Origin: Nocardia sp. BSTN01
Lineage (GTDB): Bacteria; Actinomycetota; Actinomycetes; Mycobacteriales; Mycobacteriaceae
NCBI RefSeq assembly: GCF_015354405.1
Contig: NZ_JADKYP010000035.1
Span: 1 to 64,000 of the forward strand
DNA length: 64,000 nt
Direction: 5' to 3'
The notes below the pieces were generated by a model, which was given only the letters and a program-made list of their open reading frames with translations, made no database searches and was not told where the DNA came from. The stretch's first letter is position 1; the number at the start of each line of letters is the position of its first letter. Below are positions 15,646 to 26,648 of the stretch, one piece after another. A program made the translations under genes and the position numbers.

Positions 15646-16614
15646 TCAGCGGCGTTGCCGGGCGATGTCCGAGAGCACGACGCCCGCCGCCACCGAGGCG
15701 TTGAGCGACTCCACCGGCCCCGCCATCGGGATGCTGATGATGGTGTCGCAGGTTTCGCGGACCAGGCGCGACAGGCCCTTGCCCTCCGAGCCGACGACCA
15801 CGACGGTCGGTGTGGTGCCGTCGAAGTCGTCGAGGACGGTGTCGCCGCCGGCGTCGAGGCCCACCACCTGCAGACCGGCTTTGGCCCAATCCTTCAGTGT
15901 GCGAGTCAGATTGGTCGCGCGGGCCACCGGCAGCCGGGCCGCGGCGCCGGCGCTGGTGCGCCAGGCGACCGCCGTGACACTCGCGCTGCGGCGCTGCGGA
16001 ATCACCACGCCGTGGCCACCGAACGCGGCGACGGAACGGATCACCGCGCCCAGGTTGCGGGGATCGGAGATGTTGTCCAGCGCCACCAGCAGCGGCGCGG
16101 TCCCGGACGCGCGCGCACTGTCCAGCAGGTCCTCCGGATGGGCGTAACGATACGGCGGCACCTGCAGGGCCATGCCCTGATGTAAACCGTTGGCGCTCAT
16201 CCGATCCAGATCGGTGCGCGACACCTCCAGGATGGAGATTCCGGCGTCGGCGGCGCGCTGCACGGATTCGGTCAGGCGGTCGTCGTTCTCGGTGCCCAGC
16301 GCGACGTACAGCGCGGTGGCCGGAACCTCCGCGCGCAGACACTCCACCACCGGGTTGCGGCCTAGCACCAACTCCGGCCCGTCGTCGCCCTTGCGGGTGC
16401 CGGGCCGGGCGCGGTTCTGTCCCTGCGTCGCCTTGGCCGCTTTCGCCGCCACCGCAGCGCGTTTCGCGGCGGGGTGGTTCTTGCGCATGGTGGCGGGCGG
16501 GGTGGCGCCGCGGCCCTCGAGCCCGCGGCGGCGCTTCCCGCCACTGCCGACGACGGCGCCCTTCTTGGTGCCGCCCTTGCGGATCGCACCCCGTCGCTGC
16601 GAATTTCCTGCCAT
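15646..16614 (-). CDS. rlmB: 23S rRNA 2'-O-methyltransferase RlmB (TrmH family)
   Basis: 322 residues. An Arg/Lys/Gly/Ala-rich 80-residue N-terminal extension is likely flexible and RNA-binding. Then come an L30e-like substrate-binding domain ([13 protein letters not shown]) and the SPOUT domain with its three motifs: [27 protein letters not shown] and [16 protein letters not shown] (with the conserved Asn). It methylates a ribose in 23S rRNA with S-adenosylmethionine. It is the Rv3579c equivalent. The order ispD-ispF-cysS-rlmB is the same as in mycobacteria, with 61 nt between cysS and this gene. Confidence 0.93.
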   Translation of the reverse strand: MAGNSQRRGAIRKGGTKKGAVVGSGGKRRRGLEGRGATPPATMRKNHPAAKRAAVAAKAAKATQGQNRARPGTRKGDDGPELVLGRNPVVECLRAEVPATALYVALGTENDDRLTESVQRAADAGISILEVSRTDLDRMSANGLHQGMALQVPPYRYAHPEDLLDSARASGTAPLLVALDNISDPRNLGAVIRSVAAFGGHGVVIPQRRSASVTAVAWRTSAGAAARLPVARATNLTRTLKDWAKAGLQVVGLDAGGDTVLDDFDGTTPTVVVVGSEGKGLSRLVRETCDTIISIPMAGPVESLNASVAAGVVLSDIARQRR

Positions 16615-16675
16615 CAGTATGCCTTTCGTGTCGGTCGCGACACCCGCACCCGATCAGCAGGCTTCGCCGGTTGAA

Positions 16676-18061
16676 TCATTTGGCCAGCGACCAATCCGAG
16701 CCGCCGGCAGTGTCGACGACTTCGATTCCGGCCGCACCGAGCCGATCGCGCACGGCGTCGGCGGTGGCCCAATCCTTTTCGCTGCGGGCCTGCTGGCGGC
16801 GCTCGAGTTCGGCCCGCACCAGGACGTCGAGTGCGGATTCGGCCGCCGAGGTGTCCTTCGGGCCGGCCCAGTGCGGATCCAGCGGATCGACGCCCAGGAT
16901 CCCGAGCATCGCCCGCACCTGTCCGGCGGCCTCGCGCGCCGATTCGCCCGCGCCCGCTTCCAGCGCCCGATTGCCCTCGTGCACCACGCGATGAATCTCG
17001 GCCAGTGCCTTCGGGATCGCGAGATTGTCGTCCAGCGCCTCGGCGAAGGCGTCGGTCCATTTCCCGACCGCGACCTCACCGACCCGCTCGACGGTGCGCT
17101 GCACGAAGGCCTCGAGTCGCTGATAGGTCTGCGCGGCATCGCGCAGCGCCTGCTCGGAATATTCGAGCATCGACGCGTAATGCGCACTGCCCAAATAGAA
17201 CCGCAATTCCACGGGGCGCACCTGGGTGAGAATATTCGGCACCGAGAGCGTGTTGCCGAGCGATTTCGACATCTTCTCGCCGCCGAGCGTCACCCACCCG
17301 TTGTGCAGCCAATACTGTGCGAATCCGTCTCCGGCGCCACGGGATTGGGCGATTTCGTTCTCGTGGTGTGGGAAAACCAGATCCATACCGCCGCAGTGGA
17401 TATCGAATTCGGGACCGAGGTAGAACTCGGCCATCGCCGAGCATTCCAGATGCCAGCCCGGGCGCCCGGGTCCCCACGGCGACGGCCAGGTCGGCTCGCC
17501 CGGTTTGGCGGCCTTCCACAGCGTGAAATCGCGCGGATCGCGTTTACCCTCGCCGGCGCTCTCGCCCTGTTGCACATCCTCGAGTTTGTGCCCGGAGAGC
17601 GCACCGTATTCCGGATAACTGCGCACATCGAAATACACGTTGCCGCTCGACGCGTAGGCATGCCCGCGATCGATGAGCCGCTGCATCATCTCGACCATCT
17701 GGGTGATGTGCCCGGTGGCCCGCGGTTCCACCGACGGCGGCAGCACCCCGAGTGCCTCGTAGGCGCGGTCGAAGGCGCGCTCGTGGGTCGTGGCCCATTC
17801 CCACCAGGGTCGGCCCGCGGCGGCGGCCTTGGCGAGGATCTTGTCGTCGATATCGGTGACATTTCGCACGAAGGCCACGTCGTAGCCGTTCGCGGTGAGC
17901 CAGCGGCGCAGCACGTCGAAGGCGACGCCGCTGCGGACGTGCCCGATATGAGGTTCGCCCTGCACAGTGGCGCCACACAGGTACACCGACGCACGTCCAG
18001 GGACCAGCGGGGTGAAATCCCGCAGGGTCCGCGTCGCGGTGTCGAACAGGCGCAGAGTCAC
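16676..18061 (-). CDS. cysS: Cysteinyl-tRNA synthetase
   Basis: 461 residues from GTG 18061. Class I synthetase: N-terminal [17 protein letters not shown] (zinc Cys plus HIGH-type motif), the zinc ligands in [14 protein letters not shown], and [11 protein letters not shown] near residue 270. The C-terminal anticodon-binding helical part continues to the stop. Length fits bacterial CysRS, and MshC is excluded because the gene sits at the canonical cysS locus downstream of ispF. The 238 nt between it and ispF (18062-18299) show no T-box, no tRNA and no convincing ORF; they probably hold the cysS promoter. Confidence 0.97.
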   Translation of the reverse strand: MTLRLFDTATRTLRDFTPLVPGRASVYLCGATVQGEPHIGHVRSGVAFDVLRRWLTANGYDVAFVRNVTDIDDKILAKAAAAGRPWWEWATTHERAFDRAYEALGVLPPSVEPRATGHITQMVEMMQRLIDRGHAYASSGNVYFDVRSYPEYGALSGHKLEDVQQGESAGEGKRDPRDFTLWKAAKPGEPTWPSPWGPGRPGWHLECSAMAEFYLGPEFDIHCGGMDLVFPHHENEIAQSRGAGDGFAQYWLHNGWVTLGGEKMSKSLGNTLSVPNILTQVRPVELRFYLGSAHYASMLEYSEQALRDAAQTYQRLEAFVQRTVERVGEVAVGKWTDAFAEALDDNLAIPKALAEIHRVVHEGNRALEAGAGESAREAAGQVRAMLGILGVDPLDPHWAGPKDTSAAESALDVLVRAELERRQQARSEKDWATADAVRDRLGAAGIEVVDTAGGSDWSLAK

Positions 18062-18299
18062 GACCAGCCATCCTAAGGCTTGTTGAACAACGGTATGGGT
18101 GGGCCCCTCCTATGGTCCACGGTCCATCGAATGCGATGGCACCGCGGGTCCGGAAAGGATTCGCCGGGGCATGTTTCCGGAGCGAAGTTGCCGGCCGGTG
18201 CTGCGGCCGCCGGGCACGAGCGCGAATACGGCGGACGGCGCCGAGTTCGCTGCGGTCGATCGGCGCGAACAGTAAATCCGCGGTGATCGCCGACTGTGG

Positions 18300-18800
18300 T
18301 TATGCGGTACTACATCGCCCGTCGTGCACGAGTAATGCGGTCGCCACCGCCGCGATGCCCTCACCGCGTCCGGTGAGTCCCAGACCGTCGGAAGTCGTAC
18401 CGGAAACCGAAACAGGTGCGTCGAGCAATTCGCCGAGTATTTTTTGCGCTTCGGCGCGTCGCGGCCCGATCTTGGGGCGATTACCGATGATCTGCACCGC
18501 CGCGTTGAGGATCCGATATCCGGATTCGCCGAGCAACCGCCGTACCTCGGTCAGCATCGCGGCGCCGGATACGCCTTCCCATTCGGGTCGTCCGGTGCCG
18601 AAGACCGCGCCGACATCGCCCAGGCAGGCGGCCGAGAGCAGCGCATCGCACAGAGCGTGGGCGGCCACATCGCCGTCGGAATGTCCGGAGCAGCCGTCGT
18701 CGCCCTCGAACAGCAGTCCGGCCATCCAGCAGGGCCGGCCGGGTTCGATGGGATGTACATCGCTGCCGATGCCGGTACGCAGCGCGGTGAGATCGGTCAT
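18300..18800 (-). CDS. ispF: 2-C-methyl-D-erythritol 2,4-cyclodiphosphate synthase
   Basis: 166 residues. The metal site DVH in [12 protein letters not shown] and the His of [12 protein letters not shown] are present, as are the C-terminal [17 protein letters not shown] signature elements. It makes the cyclic diphosphate in the MEP isoprenoid pathway and works as a trimer. ATG 18800 overlaps the ispD stop in ATGA, so the two successive enzymes are translated together. Length and motif spacing are normal. Confidence 0.96.
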   Translation of the reverse strand: MTDLTALRTGIGSDVHPIEPGRPCWMAGLLFEGDDGCSGHSDGDVAAHALCDALLSAACLGDVGAVFGTGRPEWEGVSGAAMLTEVRRLLGESGYRILNAAVQIIGNRPKIGPRRAEAQKILGELLDAPVSVSGTTSDGLGLTGRGEGIAAVATALLVHDGRCSTA

Positions 18801-19528
18801 CCGGTCACCGCCGCTCCGGTCGTCGCGGGGAGTGCGGCGTCCGCTACCAGCGCGTTCGCGAGTTTCAGATCGAGTGGCCCGGTGATCTTGAAGGCCAGTG
18901 GATCGCCCGGGACCACCGCGACGGTCGCCCCCGTCGCCTCGACGAGGCCCGCGTCGTCGGTGGCGGGCAGGTCGAGCGCGTACGCCTCGCGTAGCAGCGC
19001 GGCATCGAAGCCCTGAGGAGTTTGAATCGCCCGCAGCCCCGAACGGTCGGGCGTACCGGTGACGTCGCCGGCCGTATCGACGGCCTTGATGGTGTCGGCC
19101 ACCGGAATGCCGGGAACGACGGCGCGGTGACCGGCGTCCAGCGCGTCCACAACCCGCGCGATCAGCGACGGCGGCGTCAGGGCGCGGGCCGCGTCGTGCA
19201 CGAGGACATGGGTGGCTTCCGGTGCGGCGGCGAGACCGGCACGGACCGAGTCGGTGCGTTCCACGCCGCCGGCCACCACGTCGACCGGTATCGAGCTGGC
19301 CGCGTGGGCACGGGCGGCGAGCAGTTCCCGGGCCGCATCGATCATCTCGATGGGCGCCATGATCACGATGCGGTCGACGACCCCGGACGCGATCAGACCG
19401 TCTACTGCGTGTACGAGCATGGGACTGCCGCCGACCGGGACGAATGCCTTCGGTGTCGATTCACCCAGGCGAACGCCCCGACCGGCGGCAGGAACCAATG
19501 CCACAACGCGGCGGGAGTTGAGCGTCAA
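18797..19528 (-). CDS. ispD: 2-C-methyl-D-erythritol 4-phosphate cytidylyltransferase
   Basis: About 243 residues if it starts at TTG 19528, 10 nt after the carD stop; no ATG or GTG gives a sensible N terminus. The nucleotide-binding [15 protein letters not shown] with the following TPKAF is intact, as are [14 protein letters not shown] and GIPVADTIK. The enzyme couples CTP to methylerythritol phosphate in the MEP pathway. A longer frame to 19618 would overlap carD by 80 nt and has Ser/Arg/Pro-rich noise, so it is rejected. The order carD-ispD-ispF is conserved across mycolata. Confidence 0.94.
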   Translation of the reverse strand: MTLNSRRVVALVPAAGRGVRLGESTPKAFVPVGGSPMLVHAVDGLIASGVVDRIVIMAPIEMIDAARELLAARAHAASSIPVDVVAGGVERTDSVRAGLAAAPEATHVLVHDAARALTPPSLIARVVDALDAGHRAVVPGIPVADTIKAVDTAGDVTGTPDRSGLRAIQTPQGFDAALLREAYALDLPATDDAGLVEATGATVAVVPGDPLAFKITGPLDLKLANALVADAALPATTGAAVTG

Positions 19529-19538
19529 GGCGATGCGG

Positions 19539-20057
<519 letters not shown>

Positions 20058-20299
20058 TTAACATGCGACTCGATAACGCCGCGATCAACGGCGCAGGTCA
20101 GGGGCCACAACAGGCCGACCTTGGGGCTTGACAGATCGCGACGCGTATGCATCTTGTTGTGGCAGAACGGGATACGCGGCTCGCGGGTCGCCGCGGAACA
20201 TTACACCGGACCGGTCCACACCGACCACCCTGTGAACTACTACGCTGCCTACTACTACTCTCCATCGTGGAGTGAGCCGGTCGACATGGAGGACAACCC

Positions 20300-21025
20300 G
20301 TGACTGCCCTGAAAGCCACCACAGCGTCGAATGTGACCAAGGTGTCGCGGCGCGCAATCGCTGTTGCCGCGCTGGCCACCGGTGCGGCGCTGGCGTTGTC
20401 CGGATGCGGTGCCGGCCAGATCTCGCAGACCGCGAGCCAGGTGCCCGCCGTCAACGGCAGCGCGGCCACCGTCGGCAATGTGGCGCTGCGTGACGTGCGC
20501 ATCCTGCTGCCGCAGTCGGAGGAGTACACCAACGCCAAGGGCGGCAAGTCCGTCGTCGCGTTCAGTGCGATCAACGAGGGTTCGTCCAAGACCGACCAGC
20601 TGGTCAGCATCACCACCGACCTCGGCCAGGTGAAGATCACCCCGGCCACGCCGGATCTGGTCCCGGGGCAGACGGTCGTCGCCGCGGGTCCGGAAGCGGC
20701 CAAGGCGGCCCAGGCGGGCGAGAACTCGACGCCGACCTCCGCTCCCGCGCAGCCCGCCAGCTCGCCCGCGACCCCCACGCCGGAGCACAGCGCGTCCCCG
20801 CGCCAGGAGGGCGCCGGAACGCCCGATCAGCCGGCCGACCCGAACGCGCATCCGATCCTGGTCGAGATCACCGGGCTGTCCAAGGACATCGTGCCCGGCC
20901 TGACCTACGGCGTGACCTTCAACTTCAAGAACGCCGGCACCGTGCAGGTGCAGGTGCCCGTCGACGCCGGCCCGGACACCCCGCGGCACGAGGGCGCGAC
21001 GGTCGCCGAGCACGGCGGCCACTGA
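20300..21025 (+). CDS. lpqE: Lipoprotein, LpqE-like
   Basis: 241 residues. The signal peptide RRAIAVAALATGAALALSGC has a lipobox with Cys at about residue 36, so it is a surface lipoprotein. The mature part has a beta-rich domain (VGNVALRDVRILLPQSEEY onward), a Pro/Ala/Thr/Ser-rich linker (about 150-190), then more beta strands and a His-rich end. It occupies the place of LpqE (Rv3584), divergent from carD and upstream of radA. Role is unknown; the copper-chaperone-like (DUF461) fold is a possibility. Confidence 0.85.
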   Translation: MTALKATTASNVTKVSRRAIAVAALATGAALALSGCGAGQISQTASQVPAVNGSAATVGNVALRDVRILLPQSEEYTNAKGGKSVVAFSAINEGSSKTDQLVSITTDLGQVKITPATPDLVPGQTVVAAGPEAAKAAQAGENSTPTSAPAQPASSPATPTPEHSASPRQEGAGTPDQPADPNAHPILVEITGLSKDIVPGLTYGVTFNFKNAGTVQVQVPVDAGPDTPRHEGATVAEHGGH

Positions 21026-21091
21026 GACTCGCCTCCGCGCACACCGTCCCGGCTACCGGCCCATGTCGGCCCCTCTCTCTAGGCTGCGCAC

Positions 21092-22495
21092 GTGGCCAAG
21101 GTGAAGTCGCTGTACCGCTGCTCGTCATGCGGGAACGAGGTTGCCAAATGGGTGGGGCGCTGCCCGGGATGCAACGAATGGGGGACCGTCGACGAGGTGG
21201 TGACGGCCGGCGCCGGTGCGGGTACGCATCCCGCCGGGCGCCGGGCGATGCTGCCCTCGACGGCCGCAGCTCCCATCTCGACCATCGATTCGAAGGTCAC
21301 CCGCGCCCGGCCCACCGGCGTCGCGGAACTGGATCGTGTCCTCGGCGGCGGGGTCGTGCCGGGATCGGTGGTGCTGCTCTCGGGTGAACCGGGCGTCGGC
21401 AAATCGACGCTGTTGCTCGAGGTCGCTCACCGCTGGGCCCGGCAACGCGACGAGCGCGCGCTCTACGTCACCGCCGAGGAGTCCGCCGGGCAGGTCCGGC
21501 TGCGCGCCGACCGGACCGGGGCCGTGCACGAAAGGGTCTATCTCGCAGCCGAATCCGATCTCGCCACGATTCTCGGCCATGTCGATCAGGTGCGGCCGAC
21601 ACTGCTGGTGGTCGATTCGGTGCAGACCATGCTGGCCGCCGACGCGGACGGGGTGATCGGCGGCGTCACCCAGGTGCGTGCGGTGACCGCGGCCCTGACC
21701 TCCCTGGCCAAGGCGAGCGGGATCGCGGTGCTGCTGGTCGGCCACGTCACCAAGGACGGCAATGTCGCCGGGCCGCGCACCCTCGAACACCTGGTGGACG
21801 TGGTGTTGCAGTTCGAGGGCGACAAACATTCCACCCTGCGCATGGTGCGCGGCATCAAGAACCGCTTCGGCAGTGCCGACGAGGTGGGCTGTTTCGAACT
21901 GCACGACGACGGCATCGTCGGGGTGAGCGATCCGTCCGGACTGTTTCTGCATCACCGCGCGGATCAGGTGCCCGGGACCGCGATCACCGTCGCGATGGAC
22001 GGTAAGCGGCCGCTGCTCGGCGAGGTGCAGGGGTTGACCGTATCCACCCAGGTACCCGCGCCGCGGCGGGCGGTCAGCGGTCTGGACTACAACCGGGTGT
22101 CGATGGTGCTCGCGGTGCTGCAGAGCCGCTGTGGTGTGTATCTGGGCAAGCACGACGTGTATGCCGCCACGGTCGGCGGGATGCGATTGACCGAACCCGC
22201 CGCCGATCTGGCCGTCGCGGTGGCGATCACCGGCGCCGAACGCGATATCCCGCTGCGCGCGGGCATGGTGGTGCTGGGCGAGGTCGGCCTCGCCGGGGAG
22301 GTCCGGCGTGTCACGGGGGTCGGGCGCAGACTGCGCGAGGCCGAGCGGCTAGGTTTCACGGAGGCGTTGGTACCGCCGGGGACCGACCTGTCCGGCATCG
22401 GAATGAAGGTGCACGAGGTCGCGAGTGTTCGTGCGGCACTCGCCTCGAGTGGTTTGTCGAAGCGACGACGCGAGCGTGTGGAGGCTGTGGAATGA
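21092..22495 (+). CDS. radA: DNA repair protein RadA (Sms)
   Basis: 467 residues from GTG 21092. N-terminal zinc finger with Cys10, 13, 24 and 27, RecA-like core with Walker [10 protein letters not shown], the RadA-specific KNRFG ([13 protein letters not shown]), and a C-terminal Lon-protease-like domain without the catalytic Ser-Lys. It is a hexameric helicase that extends recombination intermediates by branch migration. It overlaps disA by 4 nt (ATGA), the classic radA-disA pair, in which RadA restrains the c-di-AMP synthase. Confidence 0.97.
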   Translation: MAKVKSLYRCSSCGNEVAKWVGRCPGCNEWGTVDEVVTAGAGAGTHPAGRRAMLPSTAAAPISTIDSKVTRARPTGVAELDRVLGGGVVPGSVVLLSGEPGVGKSTLLLEVAHRWARQRDERALYVTAEESAGQVRLRADRTGAVHERVYLAAESDLATILGHVDQVRPTLLVVDSVQTMLAADADGVIGGVTQVRAVTAALTSLAKASGIAVLLVGHVTKDGNVAGPRTLEHLVDVVLQFEGDKHSTLRMVRGIKNRFGSADEVGCFELHDDGIVGVSDPSGLFLHHRADQVPGTAITVAMDGKRPLLGEVQGLTVSTQVPAPRRAVSGLDYNRVSMVLAVLQSRCGVYLGKHDVYAATVGGMRLTEPAADLAVAVAITGAERDIPLRAGMVVLGEVGLAGEVRRVTGVGRRLREAERLGFTEALVPPGTDLSGIGMKVHEVASVRAALASSGLSKRRRERVEAVE

Positions 22496-23706
22496 TCCCG
22501 AGCCGTTGGGTGACCCACCTGCTCGGACGTCCCGCGCCGCGCGGCAGGTTCACGACCCCAGCGGATGTGCCGGTCGCGGCGGCTCCGGCGGAGGCGATGC
22601 CCGCGGCGGAGGCGGTCCGGGCCGACGACGATCCCGGTCTGAGCACCACCATCGCCCGGCTGGTGCCGGGCACCGAACTGCGCGACGGGATCGACCGGAT
22701 TCTGCGCGCCCGCACCGGCGGGCTGATCGTGCTCGGCTACGACGAGGAACTGGAACGAATCTGCGACGGCGGATTCGAACTCGATGTCGAATTCTCGCCG
22801 ACCCGGCTGCGTGAGCTGTCGAAAATGGATGGCGCCGTGGTGCTTTCGACCGACGGCGCACGCATCCGCCGCGCCAACGTCCATCTGGTTCCCGATCCCG
22901 GCCTGCCGACCACCGAATCCGGCACCCGGCACAAGGCGGCCGAGCGCACCGCCGCGCAGACCGGCTATCCGGTGGTGTCGGTGAGCCGCTCGACGGGCCT
23001 CGTCACGGTCTATCTCAACGGGCATCGGCATCCGATCCAGACCTCGGAGACCATCCTGTCGCGGGCCAATCAGGCGATGGCGACGCTGGAGCGCTACCGC
23101 TCCCGGCTGGACGAGACCACCCGGCAGCTGTCACTGGTGGAGTTGAACGACTGCGCGACGGTGCGTGATGTGCTGGCGGTGGTGCACTGCCTGGAACTGG
23201 TCCGCCGCGTCGCGCGCGAAATCAGTTCCGACGTGGCCGAACTCGGCGTCGACGGCCGGCAGCTGGCGCTGCAACTGGCCGAACTCGTCGGCAACACCGA
23301 GGCCCTGCGCCGCCTGCTGGTCCGCGACTACATCCGCAGCGAACCGGTCGACGACGCGATGGTCGACCGCACCCTGGCCGCCCTCGACGGGTTGCTCGAG
23401 GTGGATCTGCTGGAACTCACCAATCTCGCACCGCCCCTGGGGTTTCCGGCGACGTTCGAAGCTCTCGACACCGCCGTGGGCCCGCGTGGATACCGGGTGC
23501 TCGCCGAGATCCCGCGGGTGCCGCTGCGCCGTGCCGAACCCGTGATCGCCGCCTTCGGCTCGCTGTCGGGCCTGGTATCGGCGAGTGCGTCGGAGATCGA
23601 GGGCGTCGACGGCATCGACGCGCATCTGGCCCGGCAGATCCGCGAGGGCCTGTCCCGGCTGTCGGAATCCGGTGCGGTCCGATCGACGGAATCCGGCACC
23701 GTCTGA
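22492..23706 (+). CDS. disA: Diadenylate cyclase DisA
   Basis: 404 residues from the ATG overlapping radA. The DAC domain holds DGA at 113-115 and GTRHK at 144-148, where DisA proteins normally have RHR, then a helical spine and C-terminal helix-hairpin-helix DNA-binding domain ([21 protein letters not shown]). It makes c-di-AMP from two ATP and scans DNA as an octamer. The first 48 residues precede the usual DisA start; an internal ATG at 22597 after GGCGGAGG would give 369 residues, nearer the family's 358. The Lys in place of the second Arg is conservative but touches the ATP phosphate site. Confidence 0.95.
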   Translation: MIPSRWVTHLLGRPAPRGRFTTPADVPVAAAPAEAMPAAEAVRADDDPGLSTTIARLVPGTELRDGIDRILRARTGGLIVLGYDEELERICDGGFELDVEFSPTRLRELSKMDGAVVLSTDGARIRRANVHLVPDPGLPTTESGTRHKAAERTAAQTGYPVVSVSRSTGLVTVYLNGHRHPIQTSETILSRANQAMATLERYRSRLDETTRQLSLVELNDCATVRDVLAVVHCLELVRRVAREISSDVAELGVDGRQLALQLAELVGNTEALRRLLVRDYIRSEPVDDAMVDRTLAALDGLLEVDLLELTNLAPPLGFPATFEALDTAVGPRGYRVLAEIPRVPLRRAEPVIAAFGSLSGLVSASASEIEGVDGIDAHLARQIREGLSRLSESGAVRSTESGTV

Positions 23707-23738
23707 ACCCCTCGGCCGCCGCCGGATCCGATCCCGCG

Positions 23739-24392
23739 TCAGGCGATGTTGAAGGTCTCCGGCGCGCTGCGCACGGAACCGAACTGCGCCACCACCGCGT
23801 ATCCGCCGGCCGGCACCGGAACGCGATCGCCCGCACAACCGGGCTGCGACGTGGTGCCCGACCAGGTCAGAGTGAACGCCGCCTGCTGGCCGCCGTTGAG
23901 CGTGCGCAGATCGGCCGGGCCGCCCTGATCGCAGTCGGTGTTCGACCACAGCTTCCGCTGGCCGTCCAGCGACTGTACCCACACCTGCTGCAGGCCCGAA
24001 CCCATATCCCGGGTGCAGGCCGCGGTGGAGATGTTGGTCAGCACGATGGTGATCACCGGCTGATCACCGGCCTTGTAGGTCGGCTGTCCGACGGTCACCT
24101 TCACCGCCAGCGACTGATCCGGGCACGGGGCCGGGACGCCGCTGGCCGTCGAATTGACGGTGCCCGAGGCCGGAACCTTCGAACCGCTGGGATCGGCGGT
24201 GGTGGACCCGGCCGCCTTGGCGGAGGTGGAGGTCGCCGCCGCGGCCTTGGGGTCTTTGTCGTCCCCGCCGCTGCGCAGCAACATCAATGCCAGCCAGATC
24301 ACCAGAGCGAGCGCGACGATCAGCGCGCCGATGGCTAGCAGGCGGCGACGCCAGTAGATCTCCGGCGGCAGCGGTCCATTCGGTTCCAGCAC
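23739..24392 (-). CDS. Single-pass membrane protein, Rv3587c-like
   Basis: 217 residues from GTG 24392. A short cytoplasmic N terminus (LEPNGPLPPEIYWRRR), one membrane helix at about 18-39, a Ser/Thr/Ala linker, then an external beta-sandwich of about 130 residues with five Cys. It matches by position and layout the conserved mycobacterial protein between disA and canB. Function unknown. No partner is in the same operon; canB lies upstream with 148 nt between, which I see as promoter plus terminator sequence only. Confidence 0.8.
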   Translation of the reverse strand: MLEPNGPLPPEIYWRRRLLAIGALIVALALVIWLALMLLRSGGDDKDPKAAAATSTSAKAAGSTTADPSGSKVPASGTVNSTASGVPAPCPDQSLAVKVTVGQPTYKAGDQPVITIVLTNISTAACTRDMGSGLQQVWVQSLDGQRKLWSNTDCDQGGPADLRTLNGGQQAAFTLTWSGTTSQPGCAGDRVPVPAGGYAVVAQFGSVRSAPETFNIA

Positions 24393-24540
24393 GGCAACAA
24401 CGGTAAGGGCACGATCGTGCCGTTCCGCTCAGGTACGCGGCGTGTCGGCGCCGAAATGGCGGTGATGCCGGGTACATTTTCGCGCCGCCTTCCGCGGCGG
24501 CGCGCTCACCCGGCGATCACCGTGTGAGAACCGTTGTGGT

Positions 24541-25164
24541 TCAGACCGTTTCGCCGATGTCGCCGATCACCTTGTGCAATAGCGCGCGGCCGTCGGCAAG
24601 CTTGTAGTTCACACAGGCGATGGCGCACTGCCCGCTCGCGACCCGATCGGACACGATCTTCGAGCGATCGGTGAGCAAGCGCGCGGTCTCCTGCACGTGG
24701 CGGGCCTCGAGTTCGTCGACCTCGGTGAGTCCGTCGCGGCGGCCGGTGAGGATGGACGGCGTCACGCGCTCGACCACGCTGCGGATGAATCCGCCGGGCA
24801 CGTTGCCGTCGTCGAGTGCGTCGATGGTCGCGCGGACGGCGCCGCAACTGTCGTGCCCGAGGACGACGATCAGCGGCACGTTGAGGATTTCGACGCCGTA
24901 TTCGATCGAACCCAGCACCGACTCGTCGACGACGTGGCCGGCGGTGCGGACCACGAACATATCGCCGAGGCCCTGGTCGAAGATGATCTCGGCGGCGACC
25001 CGGGAGTCGCCGCACCCGAACAGGATGGCCCGGGGATGCTGTCCGCCGACGAGTTTGGTGCGGTCGGCGGCGCCCTGGCTGGGGTGCTGGAGTGTGCCGT
25101 TGACGAACCTGTCGTTACCCTCGCGGAGAGACTTCCAGGCACTGATCGGGTTGGTATGAGGCAT
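24541..25164 (-). CDS. canB: Beta-class carbonic anhydrase
   Basis: 207 residues from ATG 25164, the same length as M. tuberculosis CanB (Rv3588c). Zinc ligands stand at the same numbers: Cys51 and Asp53 in FGCGDSR, His104 and Cys107 in LGHDSCGA. It interconverts carbon dioxide and bicarbonate in the cytoplasm. The gene is divergent from mutY with 98 nt between. A longer frame to 25236 has no ribosome site and is rejected. Confidence 0.96.
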   Translation of the reverse strand: MPHTNPISAWKSLREGNDRFVNGTLQHPSQGAADRTKLVGGQHPRAILFGCGDSRVAAEIIFDQGLGDMFVVRTAGHVVDESVLGSIEYGVEILNVPLIVVLGHDSCGAVRATIDALDDGNVPGGFIRSVVERVTPSILTGRRDGLTEVDELEARHVQETARLLTDRSKIVSDRVASGQCAIACVNYKLADGRALLHKVIGDIGETV

Positions 25165-25262
25165 GCGTCCCATTTTCCATGGCTTGAGGGCTACCGGCGA
25201 GTCCGTTCCGCTACACGTGGGCAAATTTCGGATCACCGGCGGACTCGCGCGGCGGTGATGTC

Positions 25263-26183
25263 GTGAGCTCGAAGACGGCGACCGAGGCCACCCGCGACCC
25301 GGGCGCGGGCGTGGACAGCGACATCCTGATCGACTGGTACGAGCAGTCGGCCCGGGACCTGCCGTGGCGGCGCCCCGGAGTGAGCGCCTGGCAGATCCTG
25401 ATGAGTGAGATCATGCTGCAGCAGACGCCCGTGGTCCGGGTGGAACCGATCTGGCCGGAATGGGTGCGGCGCTGGCCGGTGCCCTCGGCCATGGCCGCCG
25501 CCTCGCCCGGCGAGGTGCTGCGCGCATGGGGCAAACTCGGCTATCCGCGCCGCGCCCTGCGGTTGCACGAATGCGCGCGGGTGCTCGCCGCCGAATACGA
25601 CGACGTGGTGCCCGACGATGTCGAGGTGCTGCTCACCCTCCCCGGCATCGGCGCCTACACGGCGCGGGCGGTGGCCTGCTTCGCCTACGGGCAGCGAGTT
25701 CCGGTGGTGGACACCAATGTTCGCCGTGTGGTCGCCCGGGCGGTGCACGGCCGGGCCGAGGCCGGGAATCCGCGCACCCGCGATCTGGCCGAAACCGAGA
25801 CCCTGCTGCCGGTCCGGATCGACCGGGCGGCGATCTTCTCCGCGGCGTTGATGGAATTGGGAGCCACCGTCTGCACCGCTCGCAATCCCGACTGTGAACG
25901 CTGTCCGCTGCCGCGCTGCACGTGGGTCACCTCCGGTCGTCCGGCGTCGGATGTGGTGCGCCGTACGCAGAAATACGACGGCACCGATCGGCAGGCGCGC
26001 GGCCGCCTGCTCGACGTGCTGCGCGCGGCCACCGGACCGGTCGAACGCGTGGCTCTCGACCTGGCCTGGACCCGCGATCCCGGCCAGCGCGACCGGGCCC
26101 TGGATTCCCTGCTCGTCGACGGCTTGATCGAGCAGACCGCGGACGGACTGTTCGCGCTCGCCGGCGAGAGCGGCGCGATCTGA
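25263..26183 (+). CDS. mutY: A/G-specific adenine glycosylase MutY
   Basis: 306 residues from GTG 25263. Catalytic Glu in SEIMLQQTPV, helix-hairpin-helix LPGIGAYTARAVACFAYG with the Asp of PVVDTNV, and the iron-sulfur cluster Cys spaced 6, 2 and 5 in CTARNPDCERCPLPRC. It removes adenine opposite 8-oxoguanine. The C-terminal 80 residues are short and helical, smaller than the NUDIX-like lesion-sensing domain of E. coli MutY, as in mycobacterial MutY. It sits beside canB as in M. tuberculosis. Confidence 0.96.
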   Translation: MSSKTATEATRDPGAGVDSDILIDWYEQSARDLPWRRPGVSAWQILMSEIMLQQTPVVRVEPIWPEWVRRWPVPSAMAAASPGEVLRAWGKLGYPRRALRLHECARVLAAEYDDVVPDDVEVLLTLPGIGAYTARAVACFAYGQRVPVVDTNVRRVVARAVHGRAEAGNPRTRDLAETETLLPVRIDRAAIFSAALMELGATVCTARNPDCERCPLPRCTWVTSGRPASDVVRRTQKYDGTDRQARGRLLDVLRAATGPVERVALDLAWTRDPGQRDRALDSLLVDGLIEQTADGLFALAGESGAI

Positions 26184-26239
26184 GACGCGGGCGGATCGGC
26201 CGAGACTTCCCAGCACCGGTGGGAAATTACAGTTCGGCG

Positions 26240-26614
26240 ATGAGGCTTCTGCTCGACCGACCCTTCGTCCTCGCCTGGATGTACGCGCTCGCCTCGGTAG
26301 TGCTGGGCCCGTTCATCTTTCTGGGCGGCTATTCGTTCTTCACGCACGGAGTCGGTGATTACTGCGACCCGGTGCACGGTGACGCCGCCGCCCGGGACGC
26401 GGCGTTCCGCGCCGCGCAGACGTTTCAGATCACCGGCGCCGCGGTCATGCTGGCCCTCGGACTTCTCGTGCTGATCCGACTGTGGTCGCGCCGCGACATC
26501 AACCAGAATCTCGTCGTCGCCGCGAGTGGCCTCGCGGTCGTGCCCATGATGGGCGGCTTCGTCCTGATCATTCTGCTGTCTGGACCGGGCGGCCAGTCCT
26601 GCTGGCCGAGTTGA
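26240..26614 (+). CDS. Small membrane protein of unknown function
   Basis: 124 residues from ATG 26240. Three hydrophobic spans: about 10-34 (LAWMYALASVVLGPFIFLGGY), 63-85 and 95-116. A Cys/Asp/His-containing loop (FFTHGVGDYCDPVHGD) sits between the first two. I do not recognise the family. It follows mutY by 56 nt on the same strand and converges on the zinc permease gene. Confidence 0.6.
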   Translation: MRLLLDRPFVLAWMYALASVVLGPFIFLGGYSFFTHGVGDYCDPVHGDAAARDAAFRAAQTFQITGAAVMLALGLLVLIRLWSRRDINQNLVVAASGLAVVPMMGGFVLIILLSGPGGQSCWPS

Positions 26615-26648
26615 CGCGAGACGGGCGGCCGATGACGACCGCTGGATC

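Noticed and set aside
18062-18299. Possible T-box or riboswitch before cysS
   Set aside because: No T-box sequence, specifier loop or conserved hairpin could be recognised.
20128-20151. TTGACA with TATGCA as a promoter for lpqE
   Set aside because: Only 12 nt separate the two hexamers, too short for sigma-70-type promoters.
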